In this document: in pieces, positions 16,514-24,151 of the stretch
How positions within the stretch are numbered: position 1 is the stretch's first letter
Layout: each line of letters starts with the position of its first letter
NCBI GenBank assembly: GCA_016719605.1
Contig: JADJYW010000001.1
Coordinates: forward strand, 496,001-560,000
Length of the DNA stretch: 64,000 nt
Direction of reading: 5' to 3'
Source of the DNA: Lewinellaceae bacterium
Lineage (GTDB): Bacteria; Bacteroidota; Bacteroidia; Chitinophagales; Saprospiraceae
Program-made: the position numbers and the translations under genes
Notes under the pieces: generated by a model
What the model saw: only the letters and a program-made list of their open reading frames with translations
Databases searched by the model: none
Told to the model about the DNA's origin: nothing

Positions 16514-17707
16514 ATGTACGACATCGTTATCATTGGCGGCGGCATCGTTGGTCTCGCTACCGGCCTGCAACTTTTGCAACGCAGCCCCGGCTTGCGCCTC
16601 GCGGTGCTGGAAAAGGAAGATCGTGTGGCTGCCCACCAGAGTAGCCACAACAGCGGCGTCATCCACAGTGGCATTTACTATCGGCCCGGAAGCCTGCGGG
16701 CAAGCAACTGCCGGCGCGGGTACGATCTGATGCTCGACTTTTGCCGTACACATGATCTCCCGTTCGATATCTGTGGGAAAATAATCGTCGCTGCCGAGGA
16801 AAGCGAGCGCGGCCAACTCGACCTGATCTTTCGGCGCGGGCTGGAGAACGGTCTCGAGGGCTTGCGTAAAATAGGGCCGGAAGCCGCCCGGGAAATTGAA
16901 CCGCATGTCCGCGCTGTGGAGGCCGTTTGGGTACCGCAAGCCGGTATTGCCGACTATGGTCTCGTGGCCAGCAAGTACGCCGAACTGATCGAGGCCGCCG
17001 GCGGCACGATCATCACCGGCGTGCAGGTGGAGCGCATCGAGCCGCGTACCGACGCGGTGGTGGTGCGCGCCTCCAATTGGGAGGGCACAGCCAAAAAAGT
17101 TGTGGCTTGCGCCGGACTCTATTCCGACAAAATAGCCCGCCGCAGTGGCGAAAATCCCGGCGTGCAAATTCTGCCTTTCCGCGGCGAGTACTACGACCTG
17201 AAACCCGAACGCGAACACCTCGTGCGCAACCTCATCTATCCGGTGCCCAACCCCAACTTCCCCTTTCTGGGCGTGCATTTCACCCGGATGATCCACGGCG
17301 GTATCGAGGCAGGCCCCAATGCCGTGCTGGCGTTTCGCCGCGAAGGATACTCCCGCTGGGATGTGCACCCGCGCGAACTGGCCGAAACGCTGGCTTTCCC
17401 CGGTTTTCAGCGCCTTGCCCGCCGGTACTGGCGCGACGGGCTGGCCGAAATGCGGCGTTCGTTTTCCAAAAAACACTTCGCGCGGGCGCTTCAGCATCTG
17501 GTGCCCGACATTAGTCCCGATGATCTGACCCCCGCCCGATCCGGCGTGCGCGCCATGGCCTGCACGCCGGAAGGGCACTTGCACGATGATTTTCTGATAC
17601 TCGAAAAACAGCATGTCATCCATTTGTGCAACGCCCCCAGCCCCGCCGCCACGGCTTCGCTGGCCATTGGGGAAACGGTAGCCCAAATCGTGATGGGTAG
17701 CCGGTGA
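16514..17707 (+). CDS. lhgO: L-2-hydroxyglutarate oxidase (FAD-dependent)
   Basis: 397 residues. The FAD-binding Rossmann motif is GGGIVGLATG at residues 8-17; HNSGVIHSGIYY, QILPFRGEYY, LIYPVPNPNFPFLGVHFTR and EAGPNAVLAFRREGY are characteristic of the LhgO/L2HGDH family. The enzyme oxidises L-2-hydroxyglutarate to 2-oxoglutarate, passing electrons to quinone or oxygen. Its neighbours downstream look like hydroxyproline catabolism, a pathway that ends in 2-oxoglutarate, so either the gene repairs a by-product there or a relative acts on the D-hydroxyproline step; the sequence favours plain LhgO. Confidence 0.88.
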   Translation: MYDIVIIGGGIVGLATGLQLLQRSPGLRLAVLEKEDRVAAHQSSHNSGVIHSGIYYRPGSLRASNCRRGYDLMLDFCRTHDLPFDICGKIIVAAEESERGQLDLIFRRGLENGLEGLRKIGPEAAREIEPHVRAVEAVWVPQAGIADYGLVASKYAELIEAAGGTIITGVQVERIEPRTDAVVVRASNWEGTAKKVVACAGLYSDKIARRSGENPGVQILPFRGEYYDLKPEREHLVRNLIYPVPNPNFPFLGVHFTRMIHGGIEAGPNAVLAFRREGYSRWDVHPRELAETLAFPGFQRLARRYWRDGLAEMRRSFSKKHFARALQHLVPDISPDDLTPARSGVRAMACTPEGHLHDDFLILEKQHVIHLCNAPSPAATASLAIGETVAQIVMGSR

Positions 17708-17726
17708 CACATTTTGCCAAGTATTG

Positions 17727-17763
17727 ATCACGCATCGCAGCACATATCTTATCACGCATCGCA
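17727..17763 (+). repeat. Short direct-repeat leader upstream of DapA-like gene
   Basis: ATCACGCATCGCA occurs twice (17727-17739 and 17751-17763), ending 11 bases before the ATG at 17775. It resembles the TCATC-type leaders at 4.70 and 38.9 kb. Confidence 0.65.
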
Positions 17764-17774
17764 CCACTAAAAAA

Positions 17775-18674
17775 ATGCCTGTCTCCTGGAATGGGGTTTT
17801 CCCCGCCGTCACCACCAAGTTTACCGAATCCGGCGACCTCGACATCCCGGCATTCCTGCACAACCTCCGCGCCCAGATCGAAGCCGGCGTACACGGTATC
17901 ATCATCGGCGGATCGCTGGGCGAGTCCAGCACACTGACGCACGACGAACGTATCGAACTGCTTCGGGCCGCCAAAGACCTCGCGCAGGGGCGCGTCCCCA
18001 TCGTGCTCAATCTGGCCGAGAGCGCTACCCGAAACGCCGAACGTTTCGCCCGCCGCGCACAGGACAGCGGTGCCGACGGCCTCATGGTACTGCCCCCCCT
18101 GCTGTACAAACCCACCGACCGGGAAACAACGGACTATTTCCGCGCCGTCGCCCAAAGCACCGACCTGCCGATTCTGGTGTACAACAACCCGGTGGACTAC
18201 AAGGTGGAGGTTACACTCGACATGTTCGAGGAACTCTTGCAGCTCGACAATATCCAGGCGGTGAAGGAAAGTACCCGCGACGTGTCCAACGTCACCCGGA
18301 TATGCACCCGTTTTGGCGACCGGCTGAAAATTCTTTGCGGCGTGGACACCCTTGCGCTCGAAGAACTGCTCATGGGCGCCCACGGCTGGGTGGCCGGTCT
18401 CGTGGATGCTTTCCCGCGCGAAACGGTGGCCATCTACGAATTAGCCAAAGCCGGCCGCATCGAGGAGGCGCGGCGGATTTACCAGTGGTTTATGCCTTTG
18501 CTCGAACTCGACATCAACCCGCAACTCGTACAAAACATCAAACTCGCCGAAACCATGACCGGCTTGGGCACCGAACATGTCCGCCTGCCCCGCCGGCCGC
18601 TGCAAGGCGCCGAACGGCAGCGGGTTATCGGGATCATTCAGCAGGGGTTGGATACAAGGCCGGAGATAAAATGA
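17775..18674 (+). CDS. DapA-family lyase/deaminase, probably hydroxyproline pathway
   Basis: 299 residues from the ATG at 17775 (MPVSWNGVFPAVTTKF); earlier in-frame codons are repeat sequence. A TIM-barrel class I aldolase of the dihydrodipicolinate synthase superfamily: Schiff-base Lys164 in VKEST, Tyr136 in YNNP, and GGSLGESSTLTHDER for the carboxylate-binding loop. Coupling to a hydroxyproline epimerase (stop and start overlap, ATGA) suggests pyrroline-4-hydroxy-2-carboxylate deaminase, which yields 2-oxoglutarate semialdehyde. True lysine-pathway DapA is less likely because of the context. Confidence 0.78.
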   Translation: MPVSWNGVFPAVTTKFTESGDLDIPAFLHNLRAQIEAGVHGIIIGGSLGESSTLTHDERIELLRAAKDLAQGRVPIVLNLAESATRNAERFARRAQDSGADGLMVLPPLLYKPTDRETTDYFRAVAQSTDLPILVYNNPVDYKVEVTLDMFEELLQLDNIQAVKESTRDVSNVTRICTRFGDRLKILCGVDTLALEELLMGAHGWVAGLVDAFPRETVAIYELAKAGRIEEARRIYQWFMPLLELDINPQLVQNIKLAETMTGLGTEHVRLPRRPLQGAERQRVIGIIQQGLDTRPEIK

Positions 18675-19672
18675 AAAAATCCTTTTTCTGCATAGACGCA
18701 CACACCTGTGGCAACCCGGTGCGCCTGGTTGCCGGAGGCGGTCCTTTGCTCGCAGGGACCGACATGGCCGAACGCCGCCTGCATTTTCTGCGGGAGTTCG
18801 ACTGGATTCGCAAGGGGCTGATGTTTGAGCCACGCGGGCACGACATGATGTCGGGCAGCATCCTGTACCCGCCTGCCGACCCGGCCAACGACATGGGCAT
18901 TTTATTCATCGAAACCAGCGGCTGCCTGCCCATGTGCGGTCATGGTACCATCGGCACGGTTACTATTGCGGTGGAGGAGGGGCTGATCATTCCGAAAATA
19001 CCGGGCAAGCTGCGGCTGGAAACGCCCGCCGGGCTGGTGCAGGTAGCGTACCGGCAAGAAGGCGGCAAGGTGAAGTCGGTGAAACTGACCAACATTCCCT
19101 CGTTTTTGTACCTGGAAAATCTGGAAGTGGAATGTCCCGAACTCGGGCTGCTCCGCGTGGATGTGGCATATGGCGGGAATTTTTACGCGATTGTGGATCC
19201 GCAAGAACATTTCCGGGGTATTGAACACCACACGGCCGGCGACCTGATCCGCTGGAGTCCGGTTCTTCGGAACCGGCTGAACGAGCGGTACGAATTTCAG
19301 CACCCGACCGACCCGCGCATTTCCGGTCTGAGCCACTTGCTGTGGACAGGCACGCCGCTCAACCCCGAATCCACTGCGCGCAACGCTGTTTTTTACGGCG
19401 ACAAGGCCATTGACCGTTCGCCCTGTGGCACGGGTACTTCGGCGCGTATGGCCCAATGGGCTGCGAAAGGCAAACTTCGGGTCGGCGATACGTTTGTGCA
19501 CGAAAGTATTATCGGAAGTACGTTTGTCGGGCGCGTGGAAGCGGCCACTACCTGCGGGCCGTTCGAGGCTATTGTGCCCGGCATCGAGGGTTGGGCACGG
19601 GTCACGGGGTACAACACCATTCTGATTGACCCGGAAGATGACCCGTACGCGTACGGATTTCAGGTCATTTGA
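18671..19672 (+). CDS. 4-hydroxyproline 2-epimerase / proline racemase family
   Basis: 333 residues from the ATG at 18671; a longer upstream frame overlaps the previous gene and is not coding. Both catalytic cysteines are present: Cys89 in MCGHGTIG and Cys252 in SPCGTGTSAR. In this family Cys/Cys pairs mark epimerases or racemases (dehydratases have Thr in place of the second). IDAHTCGNPVRLV starts the fold as usual. Together with the preceding gene it suggests conversion of trans-4-hydroxy-L-proline to cis-4-hydroxy-D-proline and onward catabolism, for example of collagen-derived hydroxyproline. The FAD dehydrogenase and semialdehyde dehydrogenase of that route are not certain in the window. 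Confidence 0.88.
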   Translation: MKKSFFCIDAHTCGNPVRLVAGGGPLLAGTDMAERRLHFLREFDWIRKGLMFEPRGHDMMSGSILYPPADPANDMGILFIETSGCLPMCGHGTIGTVTIAVEEGLIIPKIPGKLRLETPAGLVQVAYRQEGGKVKSVKLTNIPSFLYLENLEVECPELGLLRVDVAYGGNFYAIVDPQEHFRGIEHHTAGDLIRWSPVLRNRLNERYEFQHPTDPRISGLSHLLWTGTPLNPESTARNAVFYGDKAIDRSPCGTGTSARMAQWAAKGKLRVGDTFVHESIIGSTFVGRVEAATTCGPFEAIVPGIEGWARVTGYNTILIDPEDDPYAYGFQVI

Positions 19673-19709
19673 TTGGCTGTTTTTACTGCGGAGGTGTTGA
19701 GTGGTATTT

Positions 19710-19840
19710 ACCGCAGAGGCGCGGAGACGCGGAGGCGTAGAGTGGTTTTTTTATCGCAAAGAGGATTTTAGCGAGTAAACAAATAGAGCGCCCTGCTATA
19801 AATTCTACTCTACGCCTCGGCGTCTCCGCGCCTCTGCGGT
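19710..19840. repeat. Inverted repeat between convergent genes
   Basis: Arms of 33 bp at 19710-19742 and 19808-19840 with one mismatch, made of CCGCAGAGGCGCGGAGACG-like sequence; shorter related pieces continue to about 19875. Same family and same kind of site (between converging genes) as the element at 11.2 kb. Confidence 0.8.
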
Positions 19841-19879
19841 AAAAATTACTCTACGTCGCTGCGTCTCTGCGGTGAAAAA

Positions 19880-20761
19880 CTACTCGCTGCTTTTCCGCCG
19901 AAATGGCCGCAGCATCTGGCTGAAAAATCCGTGCGGATATGCGTCTACACCGTCAAAGCCGAGTTTGATGTCGCGCCCGTCGCGGGGTATCCAGGCGGTG
20001 CCGAACAGGTAATCCCATACCGAAAGGGTGATGCCGTAGTTCACGCCGGAGCTGCCTTTGGGCAGGTCTTTGGCGTGGTGCCAGATGTGCATTTGCGGAT
20101 TGTTCAGGAGGTATTTCAGCGGGCCAAGCGGGATGTACAGGTTGGCGTGGTTGAGGTGTCCGATCACGATGGTGAACAGGTGTACGAGCAGGAATTCCTG
20201 GATACCAAACCCGATCATAGCTAACGGCAGGTACTCAATACTGCGATACACAATGGTTTCCATGAAGTGGTAGCGCAGGTGTGCGGCGTAGCCCATTTCT
20301 CGCACGGAGTGGTGTACCTGGTGAAATTTCCACAACCAGGGCGAGTAGTGCAGGAGTCGGTGGACGTTCCATTGCACAAAATCACGCACCACAAACAGCG
20401 TGAGCAATTGCACCCAGTGCGGCAGTTTGGCTACATTGATGGCCACGAGATTTCGGATACCGAACGTATTGGCCAGAAAATCGTTGAACGCCTGCGACAC
20501 TACGTTCGAAAGCGCGGCATAACCGATCAGGCCGAACAGAAAAAAGTTGAAGAACATATAAAACGTGTCCAGCCAGAAGTCTTCCCGGATGGAGGGTTGG
20601 TTTTTGCGCCAGGGGAACAACAGTTCCAGCACATACACCGCTGCCGATATGCCGATGAGCCAGTAGAAATAGTTGCCCCAGTGTGGGTTCAGCACCTCGT
20701 GCCCCACATAGTTGGCGTAGCCGATAAAACTGCTGACGAAAGTTTGCCAGTAGGCTTCCAT
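19880..20761 (-). CDS. Fatty acid hydroxylase / sterol desaturase family membrane protein
   Basis: 293 residues with several hydrophobic segments. The di-iron histidine clusters are HRLLH, HQVHH, a middle HLNHANLY segment and HIWHH, as in the fatty acid hydroxylase superfamily. It should hydroxylate or desaturate a lipid in the inner membrane; the substrate is unknown. It starts 10 bp after the stop of the rhodanese gene on the same strand, so it probably shares that gene's promoter and its Crp/Fnr-like site. Confidence 0.85.
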   Translation of the reverse strand: MEAYWQTFVSSFIGYANYVGHEVLNPHWGNYFYWLIGISAAVYVLELLFPWRKNQPSIREDFWLDTFYMFFNFFLFGLIGYAALSNVVSQAFNDFLANTFGIRNLVAINVAKLPHWVQLLTLFVVRDFVQWNVHRLLHYSPWLWKFHQVHHSVREMGYAAHLRYHFMETIVYRSIEYLPLAMIGFGIQEFLLVHLFTIVIGHLNHANLYIPLGPLKYLLNNPQMHIWHHAKDLPKGSSGVNYGITLSVWDYLFGTAWIPRDGRDIKLGFDGVDAYPHGFFSQMLRPFRRKSSE

Positions 20762-20771
20762 GTTTCTGTTT

Positions 20772-21155
20772 TTAGTGTACCGTTTTTTTGCCCTTGCGGC
20801 TCCAGTCGTTCATACCGCCGGGGTAGTCATAGACTTTTTTGAAACCCATTTTCACCATTTGGTTGGCTGCGCGCGGGCTGCGTCCGCCGGATGCGCAATA
20901 GACGATGACTGGTTTGGATTTGTCCAATTTGCCGATTTGTGTCTGAAAATCAGGACTGTTGTAGTTGATTTCCAGCGCGCCGGCGATCTTGCCAGTCTGC
21001 TGAATCTCGCCGGGTGTGCGGAGGTCCACTAACTGTACGGACTTGTCCGATTTAAACATGGCTTCGGTTTGGGCGGCATCCAGCACACCCTGGGAGGAGG
21101 CCGGCTGCGTGCAAGCCAGCAGGCTGAAAAAGAGGATGAACATATTTTTTTGCAT
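20772..21155 (-). CDS. Rhodanese-like lipoprotein (periplasmic sulfurtransferase)
   Basis: 127 residues from the ATG at 21155. The N-terminus has a lipoprotein signal (MFILFFSLLAC, Cys15), so the protein should sit in the cell envelope. A single rhodanese domain follows: VQLVDLRTPGEIQQTGKIAGALEI and the active site VYCASGGRS with the persulfide-carrying Cys, then GFKKVYDYPGGMNDW. It likely carries sulfane sulfur. Its promoter region has a palindrome shared with the persulfide dioxygenase-like gene at 57.6 kb. Confidence 0.85.
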   Translation of the reverse strand: MQKNMFILFFSLLACTQPASSQGVLDAAQTEAMFKSDKSVQLVDLRTPGEIQQTGKIAGALEINYNSPDFQTQIGKLDKSKPVIVYCASGGRSPRAANQMVKMGFKKVYDYPGGMNDWSRKGKKTVH

Positions 21156-21175
21156 AGCAGTGTTTTTTTCCGGCA

Positions 21176-21220
21176 CAAAGGTCGGGCGGTGAAACGGTGG
21201 TGTGTCGTGACTTTGGTCAC
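21176..21220 (-). promoter_or_regulatory. Crp/Fnr-like palindrome plus -7 element of rhodanese gene
   Basis: GTGA-CTTTGG-TCAC at 21207-21220 is a perfect 4-bp-arm palindrome of the GTGA-N6-TCAC type. Read on the minus strand, GACCTTTG at 21176-21183 is a near match to TAnnTTTG, 21 bases before the ATG. The centres are 34 bp apart, the same as at 57.64-57.68 kb. This fits activation from about -41. Confidence 0.55.
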
Positions 21221-21247
21221 ATGGGGGTTGAGAAGATTGAGGAGGCA

Positions 21248-21868
21248 TTATTCTTTTTTCAACTGCCCCACCAGGTACTCCCCCACAATCAGGTTAGGCA
21301 CCCAACACCACCAGGCGATGGCAATGTAGGCCTGCTCGAACGGCAGTCCGAAACCGGCAGTGAACAACGGCAGCCACAGGCGGAGCGTGACGGCAGCAAA
21401 GGTGAGGGCGTAGCTGCGAATCATCCACGCTTTGTGGCGCTCCACGTCCTTCCGGCGGATGCTGGTCCAGGCGCGCAGCGTAGCGGCAAACCACAAAACA
21501 GCCAGGGTGCCGAAGCCCAGCGCACTGGGGAAACCACCATTGGCAAAAAGCGCCACCACAAACCCGCCCGTAGCGCCAAATAGCAGGATGGATGCCACAT
21601 AAATTTTGCCAAACAGACGGTGTAACCCGATGCGCCGCGCCCGCCACTTGGGTAAAAACTGCATCCACCCCAACAGCATCGCTACCCCGCCGCCGAGAAT
21701 GTGGGCGTAAAACGCAACCAGCCACCACGTCTGGCTATTCAGCGCAGACTTGGACGACCAATACGGCAGAGCACCCGGCGCAACCAAATAGGCCGCCGGG
21801 TACAAGCCTATGGCAAGCGCAAAAAAAGCGAGGAAAAAACGGGTGACGGAAGGTGTGGTACGACCCAT
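21248..21868 (-). CDS. DUF2306 family membrane protein
   Basis: 206 residues from the ATG at 21868 (MGRTTPSVTRFFLAFF); the longer frame to 21955 would run into the divergent ogt promoter. Several membrane helices, with conserved-looking FYAHILGGGVAMLLGWMQFLP, RIGLHRLFGKIYV and VERHKAWMIRSYALTF, which contain the His residues typical of DUF2306 proteins. This family has a four-helix membrane core with His residues that may bind haem or metal; no function is established. Divergent from ogt with a 69-bp gap. Confidence 0.8.
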   Translation of the reverse strand: MGRTTPSVTRFFLAFFALAIGLYPAAYLVAPGALPYWSSKSALNSQTWWLVAFYAHILGGGVAMLLGWMQFLPKWRARRIGLHRLFGKIYVASILLFGATGGFVVALFANGGFPSALGFGTLAVLWFAATLRAWTSIRRKDVERHKAWMIRSYALTFAAVTLRLWLPLFTAGFGLPFEQAYIAIAWWCWVPNLIVGEYLVGQLKKE

Positions 21869-21937
21869 GCGCAAATGTTTTTCACAAAGGAAATACAAAA
21901 AGCACAAGTCCGTACCTTGGGGTTTGTTTCCACACAA

Positions 21938-22513
21938 ATGACCATGTTCAGCCAAGACATCTCTGCAACGGCAGCCCTAATCTGCACCCGAATTGAATCG
22001 CCGCTGGGCGTCTTGCTCGCTGCTGCGGTAGATCAGGGCGTGTGTCTGCTGGAATTTGATGCCTCCGATCGGTGCGAAACGGCGTTGCACGCGCTGGCTA
22101 AACAACTGGGTACCACGATCACAGAAGGGGAACACCCGCATAACGAACAGTTGCGCCGGGAACTGGCGGCGTATTTTGCCGGCAACCGCGCGACATTCGA
22201 CGTACCGCTCTTTCCGGTCGGTACGGATTTTCAGCAAGCCGTTTGGCAGGAACTACTGCGTATTCCCTACGGCGCCACGCGCTCCTACAAACAGCAGGCC
22301 GCCGCGCTCGGCAGTACCGACGCTGTGCGGGCCGTGGCCTCCGCCAACGGCCGAAACCATATCGCTATCGTGATTCCCTGTCACCGCGTCATCGGCGACA
22401 ATGGCAGCCTGACCGGCTACGGCGGCGGGCTGTGGCGCAAAAAGTGGTTGTTGGAGCTGGAGCGGGATTCGGGCCTGGCGGTGCAGGAGGCCGGACAATT
22501 GCGGCTGCTCTGA
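21938..22513 (+). CDS. ogt: Methylated-DNA-protein-cysteine methyltransferase
   Basis: 191 residues from the ATG at 21938 (an alternative ATG lies at 21944). The C-terminal DNA-binding and alkyl-accepting domain is clear: FQQAVWQELLRIPYGATRSY and IVIPCHRVIG with acceptor Cys148, then GYGGGLWRKKWLLELE. The protein takes the methyl group of O6-methylguanine onto itself in a suicide reaction. A TACCTTGG element about 20 bases upstream is a weak promoter candidate. Confidence 0.93.
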   Translation: MTMFSQDISATAALICTRIESPLGVLLAAAVDQGVCLLEFDASDRCETALHALAKQLGTTITEGEHPHNEQLRRELAAYFAGNRATFDVPLFPVGTDFQQAVWQELLRIPYGATRSYKQQAAALGSTDAVRAVASANGRNHIAIVIPCHRVIGDNGSLTGYGGGLWRKKWLLELERDSGLAVQEAGQLRLL

Positions 22514-22522
22514 ACCAATCGC

Positions 22523-23542
22523 TTACAGAAGTGCCTTTTCCCAGCGCCACGCATCCGCCAGTGCTTCGCGCAAACTGCGTTTGGTGGCCCAGCCCAGTCG
22601 TTCATGGGCTTTGGTCGCATCGGCATAGACGGCCACCACATCGCCCGCGCGGCGCGGGCCGATACGGTAGTTGAGTTTTTGCCCGGCGACCTCCTCGAAA
22701 GCGCGAACCACCTCCAGCACACTGATTCCTTGTCCGGCGCCCACGTTGAACACATCGTAGTGGCTTGTTGTGCCGTCTTGCGGCAGGGTGCGGAGGGCGG
22801 CTACATGCGCTTCGGCGAGATCCATGACGTGGATATAATCGCGGATGCAGGTGCCGTCGGGTGTTGGATAGTCATCGCCGAAAATGGTGATCTGCGCGCG
22901 CAGCCCGGCGGCCGTTTGGGTGATGAAGGGTACCAGGTTGTTCGGGGCGCCCAGGGGCAGTTCGCCGATATGCGCCGACGGGTGTGCACCGACGGGGTTG
23001 AAATACCGCAGGGAAATGACCCGCAGCGGTTTGCCGGCAGCCACTACATCGCGCAGGATTTCTTCGCCCACTTGTTTGGTGTTGCCATAGACCGACGTAG
23101 CGGGTAGCACGGGCGCCGTTTCGGTTACGGGCAGCACTTCCGGCTCGCCATAGACGGTACAGGAGGAGGAGAAAATCAGGTTGGAAACGCCCGTTTCGAG
23201 CATCACTTCCAGCAGTGTCAGCAGCGAGCCAAGGTTGTTGCGGTAGTAGCGCAAGGGTTCGTCCATGCTTTCGCCCACCGCTTTGAAGGCGGCAAAGTGA
23301 ATGACCCCGCCGATGTTTTCCCGCTGGAAAATGTCGAGCAGGGCGGTGCGGTCGTTGCAGTCCTGCACATAGCAGGGTACTTCGTGGCCAAGGATTTGCC
23401 GCAGGCCGTCGAGTACGCGCTGTCGGGAGTTGGAAAAATCGTCCAGTATGACAGGCCGGTAGCCGGCTTCGGTGAGCGCCACGATCGTATGGCTACCAAT
23501 AAATCCGGCGCCGCCGGTTACGAGAATAGAGGGCGTTGGCAT
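22523..23542 (-). CDS. galE: UDP-glucose 4-epimerase
   Basis: 339 residues. ILVTGGAGFIGSHT at the N-terminus binds NAD; FSSSCTVYGEPE and the YGNTK pair (Tyr and Lys of the catalytic triad) follow; RYFNPVGAHPS and GDDYPTPDGTCIRDYIHVMDLAEAH are GalE signatures. It interconverts UDP-glucose and UDP-galactose. It is the last gene of a minus-strand run and ends 9 bp from the converging ogt gene. Confidence 0.93.
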   Translation of the reverse strand: MPTPSILVTGGAGFIGSHTIVALTEAGYRPVILDDFSNSRQRVLDGLRQILGHEVPCYVQDCNDRTALLDIFQRENIGGVIHFAAFKAVGESMDEPLRYYRNNLGSLLTLLEVMLETGVSNLIFSSSCTVYGEPEVLPVTETAPVLPATSVYGNTKQVGEEILRDVVAAGKPLRVISLRYFNPVGAHPSAHIGELPLGAPNNLVPFITQTAAGLRAQITIFGDDYPTPDGTCIRDYIHVMDLAEAHVAALRTLPQDGTTSHYDVFNVGAGQGISVLEVVRAFEEVAGQKLNYRIGPRRAGDVVAVYADATKAHERLGWATKRSLREALADAWRWEKALL

Positions 23543-23617
23543 GGTGTGTTCGAGCGTGACAGGCGATCAGGGCATTGGCAAGCGAGCGGGTATGCGAGCG
23601 GATGGGAACTTCCTGTT

Positions 23618-24127
23618 TTAATTTTCTCCCAGCAAATAACCTTTTTCATGCTCCTGCATCCATTCCCGGTACCGGGAGCCGGGCAGGAATTTGATGACCT
23701 GGCCAAAACGTCCCGGGGCTTTCAGGTGGAGTTGTGCGATGCGGCGACCCATTTTTTTGGTCTCGTCCATCCGTTCCACGTCCGTCCAGGGGTAGCGCAC
23801 TGTGAGCCAGTAGTTGGTGACGTAGAGGTGGGCGTCGTCGGCATCTACCCGTTTGAGGGGCCAAAGGGTTGTTCGTGCGAAGAATAGCCAGACCAACCAA
23901 ATGGTCAGCACAATTGTACGGAGCCACCAGATCGGGTAGGATAAATACAGGTCTTCTTCGGTTGTGACCCAAAGGGCAACCAAAAGGCCGGTAAAAAACA
24001 CGGTGCCGAATACCGGCAGGAACACCCGCCAGAAGAGGGTCATGCTGGACGACAGGTTGGCCGGGCGGGAATGTCCGTTGGTGGGGATTCGGGCGGTATC
24101 CTGCGGGATGGGTGCTTGTTTTTCCAT
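23618..24127 (-). CDS. Uncharacterised membrane protein, two helices
   Basis: 169 residues from the ATG at 24127 (MEKQAPIPQ); an ATG at 24142 would add five residues. After a polar N-terminus of about 30 residues come two hydrophobic segments (MTLFWRVFLPVFGTVFFTGL and TIVLTIWLVWLFF), then a soluble domain with YVTNYWLTVRYPWTDVERM that looks like a bacterial PH-type fold. I do not recognise the family. It lies between galE and the efflux adaptor gene on the same strand, so it may belong to the efflux operon. Confidence 0.65.
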   Translation of the reverse strand: MEKQAPIPQDTARIPTNGHSRPANLSSSMTLFWRVFLPVFGTVFFTGLLVALWVTTEEDLYLSYPIWWLRTIVLTIWLVWLFFARTTLWPLKRVDADDAHLYVTNYWLTVRYPWTDVERMDETKKMGRRIAQLHLKAPGRFGQVIKFLPGSRYREWMQEHEKGYLLGEN

Positions 24128-24151
24128 AGTTGTGCCGGGCACGTTTGCTGA

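Noticed and set aside
15008..18115. Very long minus-strand open frame (about 1035 codons)
   Set aside because: It is antisense to the fucosidase, lhgO and DapA-like genes, which have clear family motifs; long antisense frames are expected from the codon bias of this GC-rich DNA.
18302..18670. Upstream extension of the hydroxyproline epimerase frame
   Set aside because: It overlaps the DapA-like gene in another frame; the ATG at 18671 gives the family N-terminus and an ATGA junction.
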